Positions 34,466-43,378 of a stretch of 64,000 bases of DNA are shown piece after piece. A model generated the notes under the pieces. It did not search any database and was not told where the DNA came from. It worked only from the letters and a program-made list of their open reading frames with translations. The position numbers were made by a program, and so were the translations under genes. The stretch spans positions 992,001 to 1,056,000 of the forward strand of contig NZ_BNEB01000002.1 in assembly GCF_016860545.1 (NCBI RefSeq). Direction: 5' to 3'. How positions within the stretch are numbered: position 1 is the first letter of the stretch; each line of letters begins with the position of its first letter. This DNA is from Streptomyces asoensis (lineage in GTDB: Bacteria > Actinomycetota > Actinomycetes > Streptomycetales > Streptomycetaceae).

Positions 34466-35710
34466 TCAGGTCACCTCCGTTGTGCGGGCCCAGCGCGGGG
34501 CGGGGCGTCGGCGGACGTCGGGCGCCGCCGGGGGAGCGGTCTCGGCGGGCGCCGCCAGCAGCGAGGCGGCCACGGCCAGATGCAGCAGGTACGGCGAGGC
34601 GTCGCCCAGCCCGGCCTCGGTGTACGACGCGATCGCGCAGTAGCTGATCAGGAAGATCGCGCAGGCCCTCGACAGCGACGGCGGCCGCAGCAGCGCCACC
34701 CCGCCGAGCACGACGATGATCGCGGCCACCAGCACGATGCCGGTCACGCCCTGCTCGTTGTAGACGGCCAGCCAGCTGTTGTCGATCGGCAGCCCGCCGA
34801 ACGACTTGTCGCCCAGGCCGGTGCCGAACAGGTGCTCCGTCGTCGTCCGGGGCGCCGCCAGCAGGGCGTGCCAGACCTTGGCGCGGCCGGTGAGACTGGC
34901 GAAGTTCTCCTGGCTCTGCCCGCGCAGGAACCACGCCTGGAGCGCGGAGCTGAACCCGACCGCGGCCACCGCGCCGCACAGCACCGTCCAGGAGAAGACC
35001 CGGCGGGCCGCGGCGCTGGTCAGGACGAGCGAGGTGATCGCCAGCACCAGCGCGATGATCAGGCCGAGGGTGGCGGTGCGGGTGTGGGTCAGCGCGAGCA
35101 GGAAGAGGGAGGGCACGACGACCACCGCCGCGCTGGTCCGGTCGGTCCTTCGCCCCAGCAGGAGCAGCACGGTGAGCCCGATGATCACCGCGGCGTACTG
35201 TCCGATCTGCGGCGGGGTCAGCGGCCACAGCGCGCCCACCAGCCGTCCGCCGTAGAGATCGGGCAGGGCGGTACCCGGGGAGACGGCCAGTCCGGCGGCC
35301 ACCGAGGCGAGCACCGCGAAGTACATCCGGATGTGGTGCCGGACGAACGTCGTGCCGCCGTCCCACCAGCGGCTGAGCAGCCACAGCGTGCCGACGAAGA
35401 GAGCCAGCCGGGTGCAGCGGAACAGCGCGCCGAACCCGGCCCCCTGGTCGACGCTGGAGATCAGGCTCGGCACCAGCAGGAGGGTGAGCAGGAACACGTA
35501 GGCGCTGGCCCGCACCCGCACCCGGGGGTTGACCAGGAGCGCGAGCGCGAACGCGGCGACCAGGGAGCCCATGGTGACCATCTGGATGAGCGAGCGGGGC
35601 AGCGGGACGATGGTCACCGCCCCGGCCGAGCCGAGGGTGTTGAGGACGAGCAGTCCCCAGACCGTCCCGACGATCTTCGCGGTGTGGTCCGTGCCGGAGT
35701 TCGCGGACAT
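34466..35710 (-). CDS. Wzy-like O-antigen/exopolysaccharide polymerase
   Basis: 414 aa, ATG at 35710. About 10-11 membrane helices with one larger extracytoplasmic loop (about 245-305, FLRGQSQENFASLTGRAKVWHA). This loop contains the conserved Wzy_C-type SLTGRxxxW and GTGLGDKSF pieces. Length and pattern fit Wzy/WaaL-type enzymes. In this operon it should join the flipped repeat units; the two chain-length proteins at 43379 and 44929 would set polymer size. The C-terminal tail is cytosolic and Pro/Arg-rich. Confidence 0.87.
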   Translation of the reverse strand: MSANSGTDHTAKIVGTVWGLLVLNTLGSAGAVTIVPLPRSLIQMVTMGSLVAAFALALLVNPRVRVRASAYVFLLTLLLVPSLISSVDQGAGFGALFRCTRLALFVGTLWLLSRWWDGGTTFVRHHIRMYFAVLASVAAGLAVSPGTALPDLYGGRLVGALWPLTPPQIGQYAAVIIGLTVLLLLGRRTDRTSAAVVVVPSLFLLALTHTRTATLGLIIALVLAITSLVLTSAAARRVFSWTVLCGAVAAVGFSSALQAWFLRGQSQENFASLTGRAKVWHALLAAPRTTTEHLFGTGLGDKSFGGLPIDNSWLAVYNEQGVTGIVLVAAIIVVLGGVALLRPPSLSRACAIFLISYCAIASYTEAGLGDASPYLLHLAVAASLLAAPAETAPPAAPDVRRRPAPRWARTTEVT

Positions 35711-35713
35711 CCC

Positions 35714-37240
35714 TCAACCACCGTCCCGGGCGCGCAGGGTGCTGCCGCCGTCCTGCCGGTACGGCGAGGCCCGCCACTGCTTGAAACCGACCGTGCGGCT
35801 CGCGTCGTGGACGACGAAGGTCCACGGTCCGACGTAGACGTTGTCGCGCCAGCGGTTGTGCTGCTCGCGGGTGATCGACTCGGCCACCCGCTCGCCCTGG
35901 TACGGCGACCAGTCCGGGAAGGTGCCGTAGTTGGACAGCACCGCCATCCGGTCGCATTTCACCGTGCAGTGCAGGACGGACTTGTCCAGCACGAAGCGGT
36001 TGTCGTGGATGTCCACCCGCTGGGTCCTCCACCGGCAGTCGGAGTACAGCGGTGCGCGCGCGATGGCGGGCTGCACGCAGCGGGCGGTGTTCTTCACCAG
36101 CAACGTGCAGTCCCCGGAGGAGGTGTTCGCCGGGCTGTTGCAGAACCGGTCGGCGTTCTCCCACAGGGTGATCCCGGACCAGTTGTTCTCCAGCACGTTG
36201 CGATAGACGTCGATCTTGTTCGTGCGGGCCCGGATCCGCGGTTCGCCGCCGGACTCGGACAGGTACACGGTCGCGAACGGGAAGGTGTCGCCGGCGGCCG
36301 CGTAGGCGCGGCCCTCGACCCAGTTGTTGCGCCGGATCGTGTTGTCGCGGACGACCGCGTTGTAGCTGATCTCGTAGATCAGCGCGGCACCGTCGTTGTC
36401 CTCGATCAGGTTGTCCTCGATGAGGAAGTCGTTGTTGTTGGTGTCCGCCCACAGCCCGGTCCCGCGGTTGCCGTGCACCCAGTTGCCGCGGATGTCGGCG
36501 CCGTCGACGGCCCAGAACTTGACGCCCCCGCTGCACCCGCAGTCCGGCCGCTGCCGCTCCCAGTCGTCCGTGTTGTTGCCCACGATCTCGTTGCCCTCGA
36601 CCACCAGGTCTTTCAGCGGGCCGCCGCCCTTGTAGGCGTTCATGCCGTACTGGCCGTTGTCGCGCAGGCAGCTGTCGCGGACCTGCTGGCGCGCGCCGGC
36701 CATCAGTCCGGCACCGGAGTTGTCCTTGATCGTCGCGTGCTCGATCACCCACCCGTCGGCCGAGTCGTGGTTGACCACGCCCTCGTCGCGGGGCGCGACG
36801 AACTTCTGCACGGTCAGATAGCGGATGGTGACGTCGGGGGCGGACCCGCCGAACGCGTAGTGGTTGCTCCCGCGCCCGTCGAGCACCGCGCCGGGAGCGC
36901 CGACGTAGACGTCCCCCTCCTTGGGGATCACCTGGTCGTAGCGGTCCGACATGAGCGTGTGCCGGCCCGGCCGCAGCCAGAAGGTGGTGTGCGGGGGGCT
37001 GCTCTCGGTCTTCGCGGCCAGGTCGCCGGGCACCGCGGGGTCGACCGTCACCGCACCGGCCGGCGCCTTCGACGGCCCGGCGGCGGGGACGGCGCACACT
37101 CTGACCGCGGACGTGGAGGGCGCGGCGGTCGGCTTCGGTGTCGCGTCCGTCGTCCCGCTGTCACAGCCGGTCGCCGCCAGCAGGACGAGCGCCAGCGGTG
37201 CCGCCGCCCGCGCCCGGTGCCGCCACTTGATCCCCACCAC
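35714..37240 (-). CDS. Lipoprotein with right-handed parallel beta-helix
   Basis: 508 aa; adjacent GTG codons at 37240 and 37237, the second better spaced from GGAGG. A signal peptide (RHRARAAAPLALVLLAATG) ends at Cys26-27 followed by DSG, as in lipoproteins. From about residue 90 the chain shows repeating beta-helix coils (PDVTIRYLTV, WVIEHATIKDNSGAGLM, VRDSCLRDNGQYGMN, LKDLVVEGNEIVGNN and so on), rich in Asn ladders, as in NosD, alginate epimerase and pectate-lyase folds. Inference: an exported, membrane-tethered enzyme (epimerase or lyase) or binding protein for the new polysaccharide. It lies next to the heparinase-like gene. Confidence 0.83.
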   Translation of the reverse strand: MVGIKWRHRARAAAPLALVLLAATGCDSGTTDATPKPTAAPSTSAVRVCAVPAAGPSKAPAGAVTVDPAVPGDLAAKTESSPPHTTFWLRPGRHTLMSDRYDQVIPKEGDVYVGAPGAVLDGRGSNHYAFGGSAPDVTIRYLTVQKFVAPRDEGVVNHDSADGWVIEHATIKDNSGAGLMAGARQQVRDSCLRDNGQYGMNAYKGGGPLKDLVVEGNEIVGNNTDDWERQRPDCGCSGGVKFWAVDGADIRGNWVHGNRGTGLWADTNNNDFLIEDNLIEDNDGAALIYEISYNAVVRDNTIRRNNWVEGRAYAAAGDTFPFATVYLSESGGEPRIRARTNKIDVYRNVLENNWSGITLWENADRFCNSPANTSSGDCTLLVKNTARCVQPAIARAPLYSDCRWRTQRVDIHDNRFVLDKSVLHCTVKCDRMAVLSNYGTFPDWSPYQGERVAESITREQHNRWRDNVYVGPWTFVVHDASRTVGFKQWRASPYRQDGGSTLRARDGG

Positions 37241-37254
37241 GCGCCCTCCTCTCC

Positions 37255-39234
37255 TCAACCGCGGAACCCGAGCACGGTGGTGAACTGCTCCGTGCCGTCG
37301 GCGAAGCCGCTGCCGACCAGCGTGGTAGCGGGTTCCTTGCGTCCGAAGCCGGCCGAGTACCAGCCCAGCGGCGGGTCGCTCTCCCCGCGGTGCGCGGTCC
37401 AGGACAGCCCCTCGGGCAGCTCCAGCACCGCGGAGCGGTCCTCCCCGTCCCGGCTCCAGCTCAGCGCCGCCCGGTGGCCCACCAGGTCCGCGGTGATCGC
37501 CGGGCCGAGGTGGAACGCCAGGCGCACGGCCCGGCGCGGACCGCCGCGCACCTCGTCGACCACCGTCAGCTCCCGGCTCGCGGGCGTCAGTTCCACCCGG
37601 CGGCGGTGCACGCCGGGCCCGTAGCCGTCGTGCTCGGCGGCCCAGCGGACCGTGCCCCCCTCGCCGGCGCCGGCGGTGTCCGCCACCAGGACGCGGCTGC
37701 GGGCCTGACGCGTCCACAGGAACGGGCCCCCGGAGACGGACTGGTCGGCGCCGTCCAGTTCCAGCGTGTTGTGGCCGAGCGTCGAGCGGAAGTAGCGGCG
37801 CCACTCGGGCTGACCGTGGTAGCAGAAGGTCCCCGGGTCGGCCAGCACGTCGACCCCGTCGTGCCGGACCTCCACCGACAGCGCGTCCGCGTGGGCGTGC
37901 GCCGCGATGGACAGGAAGCCGTGCGGGCCGCCGTCGCAACGGCACCAGATCTCCTGCGGACCGCGCAGGACGGTCATGCCCGCGTCGGCGAAATGGCTCG
38001 GCCGGTTCGCCGGACGGGACACGGCCGGGGCGCCCGCGTGCTCCGGGTACGGCCGCAGGAGCGCGGTCAGCAGCGCGGTGCGCACATCGGTGCCGGTCAC
38101 CGCCGGCCACCAGTCGAGCCGGCCGAACACGGCGTCCCCGGTGGCCAGCAGGGAGGCCCAGCGGTCGGTGCCCTCGCCGTCCAGGACGAGACCGTGCCCG
38201 TCGTCCGCGTCCCCCTGGCGCGGCGGCCGCAGCCGGTTGTCGACGACGGCGGCCAGGGCGTCGGTCATCCGCAGCAGTACCGGCCGGACCGTCGCCGGGA
38301 CGGGCACGCCCGCGGCGTCCGCCTCGGCCAGCGCGGCCAGCCCGAGCTCCAGCACCAGACCGTGGTACTCGGTGGCCAGTTCGCGGTTGAGTCCGGAGAG
38401 GAAGGTGTTGCCGCGCAGGTTCCGCTCCAGCGACCGCAGCGCGTCGGCCCGCCAGCGCGCCGAGGACGGGAACCACCCGAACGCGCAGGACGCGGCGAGC
38501 TGCCCGGCGGCCTCGGCGATCACGTGGTTGTTCGCCGACGACCCCCGGCTGGGGAAGGCCGCCAGCCAGCGCTGATGGTGCCAGATCTGCTCCAGCGCCA
38601 CCGGGTTGTCCTCGAACAGGACGGCCGCGCCCGGCCAGCCGTCGAGCAGCCGGCGGATCCACACCCAGGACACCAGCCGGATCCCCAGCTCGATGCCGCT
38701 GGTCCAGTGCACCCCGCGCAGCGGCGGGTTGCCCGCCCACCACGACCGCAGATGCGCGTCGACCCGCTCGGCGTACCGCTCGTCCCCGGTGAGCGCGTAG
38801 GCGGCGGCGAGCACGGTGAGGTACTGGTGCCGGGACGGCTCCCAGATCTGCTTGATGTCCCCGACGGTCTCCTCGTCGCGGTAGGGCACGTCGAAGGCGT
38901 GGACCCGCGGGGCGCTGCGGCCGGTCTTCGGGTCGAACGACCAGTCGGGGTCGGCCAGATCGTCACGGGACACGCCGAAGAACACGGCGTGTCCGGCCAG
39001 CAGCCGGTCCGCCTCGGCGACCAGCCGCTTCGCGGCGTCCGGGGGCACCGCGGCGACCGCCCCCGCGGGCAGTACCGCGGTGAAGCGGGCGCCCCGCACG
39101 CCCGGTGCGTCCGGCAGCGACGAGCGCCACTGCCTCCGGCGCACCACGTCACGGGCCCGGCCGCCGACCTCCCGCGGCCCCATCCGGGACAGCCGCCGCA
39201 GGTACCAGCCCGCGCTCCCCGAACGCGCGGTCAT
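37255..39234 (-). CDS. Heparinase II/III-like (alginate lyase family) protein
   Basis: 659 aa from the ATG at 39234, ATGA overlap upstream. The N-terminus (WYLRRLSRMGPREVGGRARD) has no signal peptide and is usual for the cytosolic members found in exopolysaccharide operons. An alpha/alpha-toroid domain (about 120-370) contains SWVWIRRLL and ASRGSSANNHVIAEAAG with candidate Asn/His catalytic residues and EYHGLVLELGLAAL. A C-terminal beta-sandwich (about 400-659) contains HAHADALSVEVRHDGVDVLADPGTFCYHG and TLGHNTLELDG. Family members cleave uronate-containing polymers by beta-elimination. Here it may trim or edit a uronate-rich chain. Confidence 0.85.
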   Translation of the reverse strand: MTARSGSAGWYLRRLSRMGPREVGGRARDVVRRRQWRSSLPDAPGVRGARFTAVLPAGAVAAVPPDAAKRLVAEADRLLAGHAVFFGVSRDDLADPDWSFDPKTGRSAPRVHAFDVPYRDEETVGDIKQIWEPSRHQYLTVLAAAYALTGDERYAERVDAHLRSWWAGNPPLRGVHWTSGIELGIRLVSWVWIRRLLDGWPGAAVLFEDNPVALEQIWHHQRWLAAFPSRGSSANNHVIAEAAGQLAASCAFGWFPSSARWRADALRSLERNLRGNTFLSGLNRELATEYHGLVLELGLAALAEADAAGVPVPATVRPVLLRMTDALAAVVDNRLRPPRQGDADDGHGLVLDGEGTDRWASLLATGDAVFGRLDWWPAVTGTDVRTALLTALLRPYPEHAGAPAVSRPANRPSHFADAGMTVLRGPQEIWCRCDGGPHGFLSIAAHAHADALSVEVRHDGVDVLADPGTFCYHGQPEWRRYFRSTLGHNTLELDGADQSVSGGPFLWTRQARSRVLVADTAGAGEGGTVRWAAEHDGYGPGVHRRRVELTPASRELTVVDEVRGGPRRAVRLAFHLGPAITADLVGHRAALSWSRDGEDRSAVLELPEGLSWTAHRGESDPPLGWYSAGFGRKEPATTLVGSGFADGTEQFTTVLGFRG

Positions 39235-41423
39235 CGCGCCTCCGCCAGCGTCACCGGGGCGCCGCCGGCCAGAGCGCTCTGCACGGCGAGGGTGGCCGCC
39301 GTGGTGGCGACCAGCGACTCCAGCGGCACCGGCATCGGCCCGCCGGTCCGCACCGCCCGGACGAACGCGGCCAGTTCGGCGGACTGGCCCTTGTCCCGGG
39401 CCTTGGGCAGCCGCGAACTGACCCACCGCTTGGAGGTGCCGTACACCGAGGCGCGCACGAAGTCGTCGAGCCGCAGCACCTTGCCGTCCGCGACCAGGTC
39501 CAGCGTCTCCTTGGGGAAGCCCGACGCCCCGGTCGTGACGTAACTGAGGGTCGCCGTCGACCCGTCCGGGTAGCGCAGCACGATCTGGAGGTCCTCGTTG
39601 CCGGGCGTGGCGACGGCGTACACCGAGACCGGGTCGGCCTCGAGGAGCCAGCTCGCCGTGTCGACGAAGTGGCCGCCCTCGCCCACGAACCGCGATCCCT
39701 CGGTACCCCCTCGCAGGTACCAGCTGCCGTGGTCGAGCCGCCCCGCGTTGACCAGGTAGCGCAGGCTCGCCGGACCGGTCCGGACGCCGAACCGCTTCCT
39801 CGCCTCCTGGAGCAGCGGCGCGAACCGGCGGTTGAAGCCCACCTGGAGCCGGTCGTTGCCGGACTCCTCCACCGCCGCGAGCACGCCGGACAGCTCGTCC
39901 TCGGTGAGGGCCAGCGGCTTCTCCACGAACACCGTCTTGCCGGCCAGCAGCGCCTTGCGGGTCAGTTCGGCGTGCGAGCTGTGCCGGGTGACGACGAACA
40001 CCGCGTCGACGGAGGCGTCACCGAGCACGGCGTCGAGGTCGGTGGTCGCCCGGGCGAAGCCGAACTTGCGCTGCGCGTTGGCCGCGGACAGCGCGGTCGT
40101 GGTGACGACGGTGGACAGTTCGACGCCGTCGCGCTGCGCCAGGTGCGGCAGCAGCATCGACGTCGCGTAGTTCCCCGCGCCGACGAACGCGAGGCGCACC
40201 GGGGACTTGGCGGCCCGGGGTGGGGCGGACACCGTGCCGCCGGGACGCCTGACCGCGGGCACGGTCACCTCCGGGGTCCGCGCCGGCGGCTCCGCATCGT
40301 CGCCGGGGTACCGGAACAGCACGGCCACGGCCTTCAGTTCGCCGTCCTTCAGGCTCCGGTACGTCTCCACGGCGTCGTCGAAGTCGGCGACGTGGGAGAT
40401 CAGCGGCTCCACGTCGACACGGCCGCGGGCGACGAGGTCGAGGAAGCACGCCAGGTTGCGCCGCTCCGTCCAGCGCACATAACCGATCGGGTAGTCGCGG
40501 CCCTCCAGCTCGTACTCCGGGTCGTAGCGCCCGGGGCCGTAACTGCGGGAGAAGCGGACGTCGAGCTCCTTCTCGTAGTACGCGTTCCACGGCAGGTCCA
40601 GCCGGCACTTGCCGATGTCGACGACGCGGCCGCGGTCCCGGCTCAGCCGTGCGGCCAGCTCGACGGGCTGGTTGCTGCCGCCGCCTGCGGCCAGGTACAC
40701 CTGGTCCACGCCGTGCCCGCCGGTGAGTTCGGCGACGGCGTTCTCCACGGCGGCCGAGGCCGGGTCGCCGCAGGCCGCCGCGCCCAGACGCTCGGCGAGC
40801 TCACAGCGCGCCGGGTCCGGATCGGCCCCCACGACGACGACTCCGGAGGCCGCCAGCAGCTGCACCACCAGCTGCCCGATCAGTCCCAGTCCGACGACCA
40901 GCGCCACCTCGCCGAGCCGCGACTCGCCCTGGCGGACGCCCTGCATCGCGATCGACCCGACCGTGCCGAAGGCCGCGTGCCGCGGCGCGAGACCGTCCGG
41001 CACCGGCGCGTAGAGGTTCCTCGGCACCCAGTTCAGCTCGGCGTGCAGCGCGTGCTCGTTCCCCGCGCAGGCCACGAGGTCGCCGGCCTTCACGTCGTCG
41101 ATCCCCGCGCCGACCTGCTCGACCACCCCGCACAGCGAGTAGCCCAGCGGCGTGTACGAGTCCAGCTTGCCCATCACCTTGCGGTAGGTGGCGGGCACCC
41201 CGTTGGTGGCCACGCTCTGCACGACCTTCGCCACCTGGTCCGGGCGGGAGCGCGCCTTGCCCAGCATCGACATGCCGGCCTCGGACACCTTCATGAGCTC
41301 GGTCCCGGTGGAGATCAGCGAGAAGGAGCTCCGGACCAGCACACCTCCCGGCTTGCAGCCCGGCGCCGGGACGTCGAGCAGTGCCAGCTCGCCGCTCTTG
41401 TAGTTCTGTACGACCTGTTTCAC
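39231..41423 (-). CDS. Bi-domain oxidoreductase: zinc-type MDR dehydrogenase fused to Gfo/Idh/MocA
   Basis: 730 aa from a GTG at 41423 with AGAGGA upstream. The first part (about 1-350) is a medium-chain dehydrogenase: GYSLCGVVEQVG, DLVACAGNEHALHAE, then the Rossmann core VALVVGLGLIGQLVVQLL. The second part (about 395-730) is a Gfo/Idh/MocA dehydrogenase: VRLAFVGAGNYATSMLLPHL, then VFVEKPLALTEDEL (the EKP lysine) and a substrate site around GEGGHFVDTASWLL. Such fusions accompany heparinase-like and AsnB genes in many polysaccharide operons. They are thought to oxidise or rearrange NDP-sugars, with no proven reaction here. Confidence 0.87.
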   Translation of the reverse strand: MKQVVQNYKSGELALLDVPAPGCKPGGVLVRSSFSLISTGTELMKVSEAGMSMLGKARSRPDQVAKVVQSVATNGVPATYRKVMGKLDSYTPLGYSLCGVVEQVGAGIDDVKAGDLVACAGNEHALHAELNWVPRNLYAPVPDGLAPRHAAFGTVGSIAMQGVRQGESRLGEVALVVGLGLIGQLVVQLLAASGVVVVGADPDPARCELAERLGAAACGDPASAAVENAVAELTGGHGVDQVYLAAGGGSNQPVELAARLSRDRGRVVDIGKCRLDLPWNAYYEKELDVRFSRSYGPGRYDPEYELEGRDYPIGYVRWTERRNLACFLDLVARGRVDVEPLISHVADFDDAVETYRSLKDGELKAVAVLFRYPGDDAEPPARTPEVTVPAVRRPGGTVSAPPRAAKSPVRLAFVGAGNYATSMLLPHLAQRDGVELSTVVTTTALSAANAQRKFGFARATTDLDAVLGDASVDAVFVVTRHSSHAELTRKALLAGKTVFVEKPLALTEDELSGVLAAVEESGNDRLQVGFNRRFAPLLQEARKRFGVRTGPASLRYLVNAGRLDHGSWYLRGGTEGSRFVGEGGHFVDTASWLLEADPVSVYAVATPGNEDLQIVLRYPDGSTATLSYVTTGASGFPKETLDLVADGKVLRLDDFVRASVYGTSKRWVSSRLPKARDKGQSAELAAFVRAVRTGGPMPVPLESLVATTAATLAVQSALAGGAPVTLAEAR

Positions 41424-41440
41424 CCGAAGTCCTCTTGTCT

Positions 41441-43375
41441 CTACGCCTGGGAGGGGGAGTTCCGGCCGGACGCCGAGGTCGCGCCGCGGTACCAGTACTC
41501 GAGGGTCAGCACGTGCCACAGATGCTTGGAGTAGTCCTGTTGTCCGGCGGCGTCCGCGGCGACCATGCGCGCCAGCGCGTCACGGCGCAGCAGCCCCGAA
41601 CGGACGAGCTCGCCGTCGTTCACCACCTCGCGCACCAGCGGCGCGAGATCGCGGCTCATCCAGGCCCGCAGCGGGGCGCTGAACAGGCCCTTGGGCCGGT
41701 ACACGATCTCCCGCGGCAGGACCGAGGTGGCGGCCTCCTTCAGGACGGCCTTGCCCTGCCGGCCGACGATCTTGCGGTCGCCGGGCACGGCGAACGCCGC
41801 CCTGACCACCTCGACGTCCACGTACGGCACCCGCACCTCGGTCGACGCCGCCATGCTCGACCGGTCCGTGTAGGCGAGGTTCAGACCCGGCAGGAACATC
41901 CGGGAGTCGCCCAGGCACATGCGGTTCACGAAGTCGTCGAGGTCGTTGTCCTCGTAGACGTCCGCGTGCTCGGTCAGCACGTCGTCGACCGTCCCCGCCA
42001 GGTCCGGATCGATCAGGGCCAGCAGGTCGTCCCGGTCGTACATCGTGTAGCTGCGCCGGAACGCGGTCTCCTCCGGCAGGTCGGCGAAGGAGAGGAACCG
42101 CTTCGCGAAGCGCACCGACCGGTAGCCGCGCCGCGCCGTGGCCACCGGCAGCCGGTCCACGGCCGCGGACAGACCGCGCCGCAGCGGCCGCGGGACGCGC
42201 TGGTAGCGCAGCGCCATCCGGTTCGCCAGATGCTTGCGGTACCCGGCGAACAGCTCGTCGGCGCCCATCCCCGAGAGCATCACCTTGACCCCGGCCTCCC
42301 TGGCGGCCGAGCAGATCAGGAACGTGTTGATCGCGGCGGGGTCGCCGATCGGCTCGTCCAGGTGGTGCGTCATCTGCGGCAGCAGGTCGAGCACGTCCGG
42401 GGCGATCTCGATCTCGTGCAGGTCGACGCCGAACCGCTCCGCCACCTGCCGGGCGTACCTCAGGTCGTCCGGCATCGCCTCGAACCGGGCGTCCTCGGCG
42501 CGGAACCCGATCGTGTAAGCGGAGATCCCGGGCCGGTCGCGGGCCGCCAGCGCGGTCAGGTAACTGGAGTCGAGGCCGCCCGACAGGAAGGTCGCCACCG
42601 GCACGTCGGAGAGCAGGTGACGCCGGGTCGACTCCTCGACGACGGCGGCGAGGTCCGGCAGCTCGCCGCTCAGGGCGCGCTCGCGGCCCTCGGCGGCGAC
42701 GTCCCGCAGGTTCCAGAACCGGCCGCGCTCCACCCGCCCGTCGGCCCGGCACCGCAGCCAGCTGCCCGGCGGCAGCTTCTCCGCCTCGCGGAACGCGCAC
42801 CGCGAGTCCGGCACCCAGTAGTACAGCAGCGAGGCCACCAGCGCCGCGTGGTCCACCTCCAGCGACCCGCCGGTCACGGCGGCGAGCGCCTTGAGCTCCG
42901 AGGCGAACACCAGCCCCTCGCCGCGCCGCAGCAGGAACAGCGGCTTGATGCCGAGCTGGTCGCGGGCGAGCACCAGGTCACCGGTGCGCTCGTCGAAGAC
43001 GCCGAACGCGAACATGCCGCGCAGCCGGGGCAGACAGTCCGTGCCCCAGCGCCGCCAGGCCTCCAGCAGCACCTCGGTGTCGGAGGTCCCGCGGAAGCGC
43101 ACCCCGGCGGCCTCGAGTTCGGCGCGCAGCTCGGGCGCGTTGTACAGCTCCCCGTTGTACGTCAGCACGAGGCCGTCCGCGACCATCGGCTGGGCGCCGG
43201 TCTCGGACAGGTCGACGATGGCCAGCCGGCGGTGCCCGAGCTGTACCTCGCCGTCACCGAGGGGATGGCCGTACCGCCCCGACCCGTCCGGGCCCCGGTG
43301 GGCGAGGGTCTCGGTGAGCCGGTCCGTCACGGCCTTCCCGTCCGGCCACCGGTATGTGCCTGCGATGCCACACAT
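41441..43375 (-). CDS. Glutamine-hydrolysing asparagine synthase-like amidotransferase
   Basis: 644 aa, ATG at 43375. The N-terminal nucleophile Cys2 (MCGIAGTYRW) and the rest of the class II glutaminase (NGELYNAPELRAEL, DTEVLLEAW) are intact. The C-terminal synthetase domain has the PP-loop FLSGGLDSSYLTA near residue 260 and SGMGADELFAGYRKH. Both halves therefore look active. In polysaccharide operons such proteins are usually held to amidate a uronic acid carboxylate rather than to make free asparagine. This fits the AlgD-like dehydrogenase upstream. Confidence 0.85.
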   Translation of the reverse strand: MCGIAGTYRWPDGKAVTDRLTETLAHRGPDGSGRYGHPLGDGEVQLGHRRLAIVDLSETGAQPMVADGLVLTYNGELYNAPELRAELEAAGVRFRGTSDTEVLLEAWRRWGTDCLPRLRGMFAFGVFDERTGDLVLARDQLGIKPLFLLRRGEGLVFASELKALAAVTGGSLEVDHAALVASLLYYWVPDSRCAFREAEKLPPGSWLRCRADGRVERGRFWNLRDVAAEGRERALSGELPDLAAVVEESTRRHLLSDVPVATFLSGGLDSSYLTALAARDRPGISAYTIGFRAEDARFEAMPDDLRYARQVAERFGVDLHEIEIAPDVLDLLPQMTHHLDEPIGDPAAINTFLICSAAREAGVKVMLSGMGADELFAGYRKHLANRMALRYQRVPRPLRRGLSAAVDRLPVATARRGYRSVRFAKRFLSFADLPEETAFRRSYTMYDRDDLLALIDPDLAGTVDDVLTEHADVYEDNDLDDFVNRMCLGDSRMFLPGLNLAYTDRSSMAASTEVRVPYVDVEVVRAAFAVPGDRKIVGRQGKAVLKEAATSVLPREIVYRPKGLFSAPLRAWMSRDLAPLVREVVNDGELVRSGLLRRDALARMVAADAAGQQDYSKHLWHVLTLEYWYRGATSASGRNSPSQA

Positions 43376-43378
43376 GTG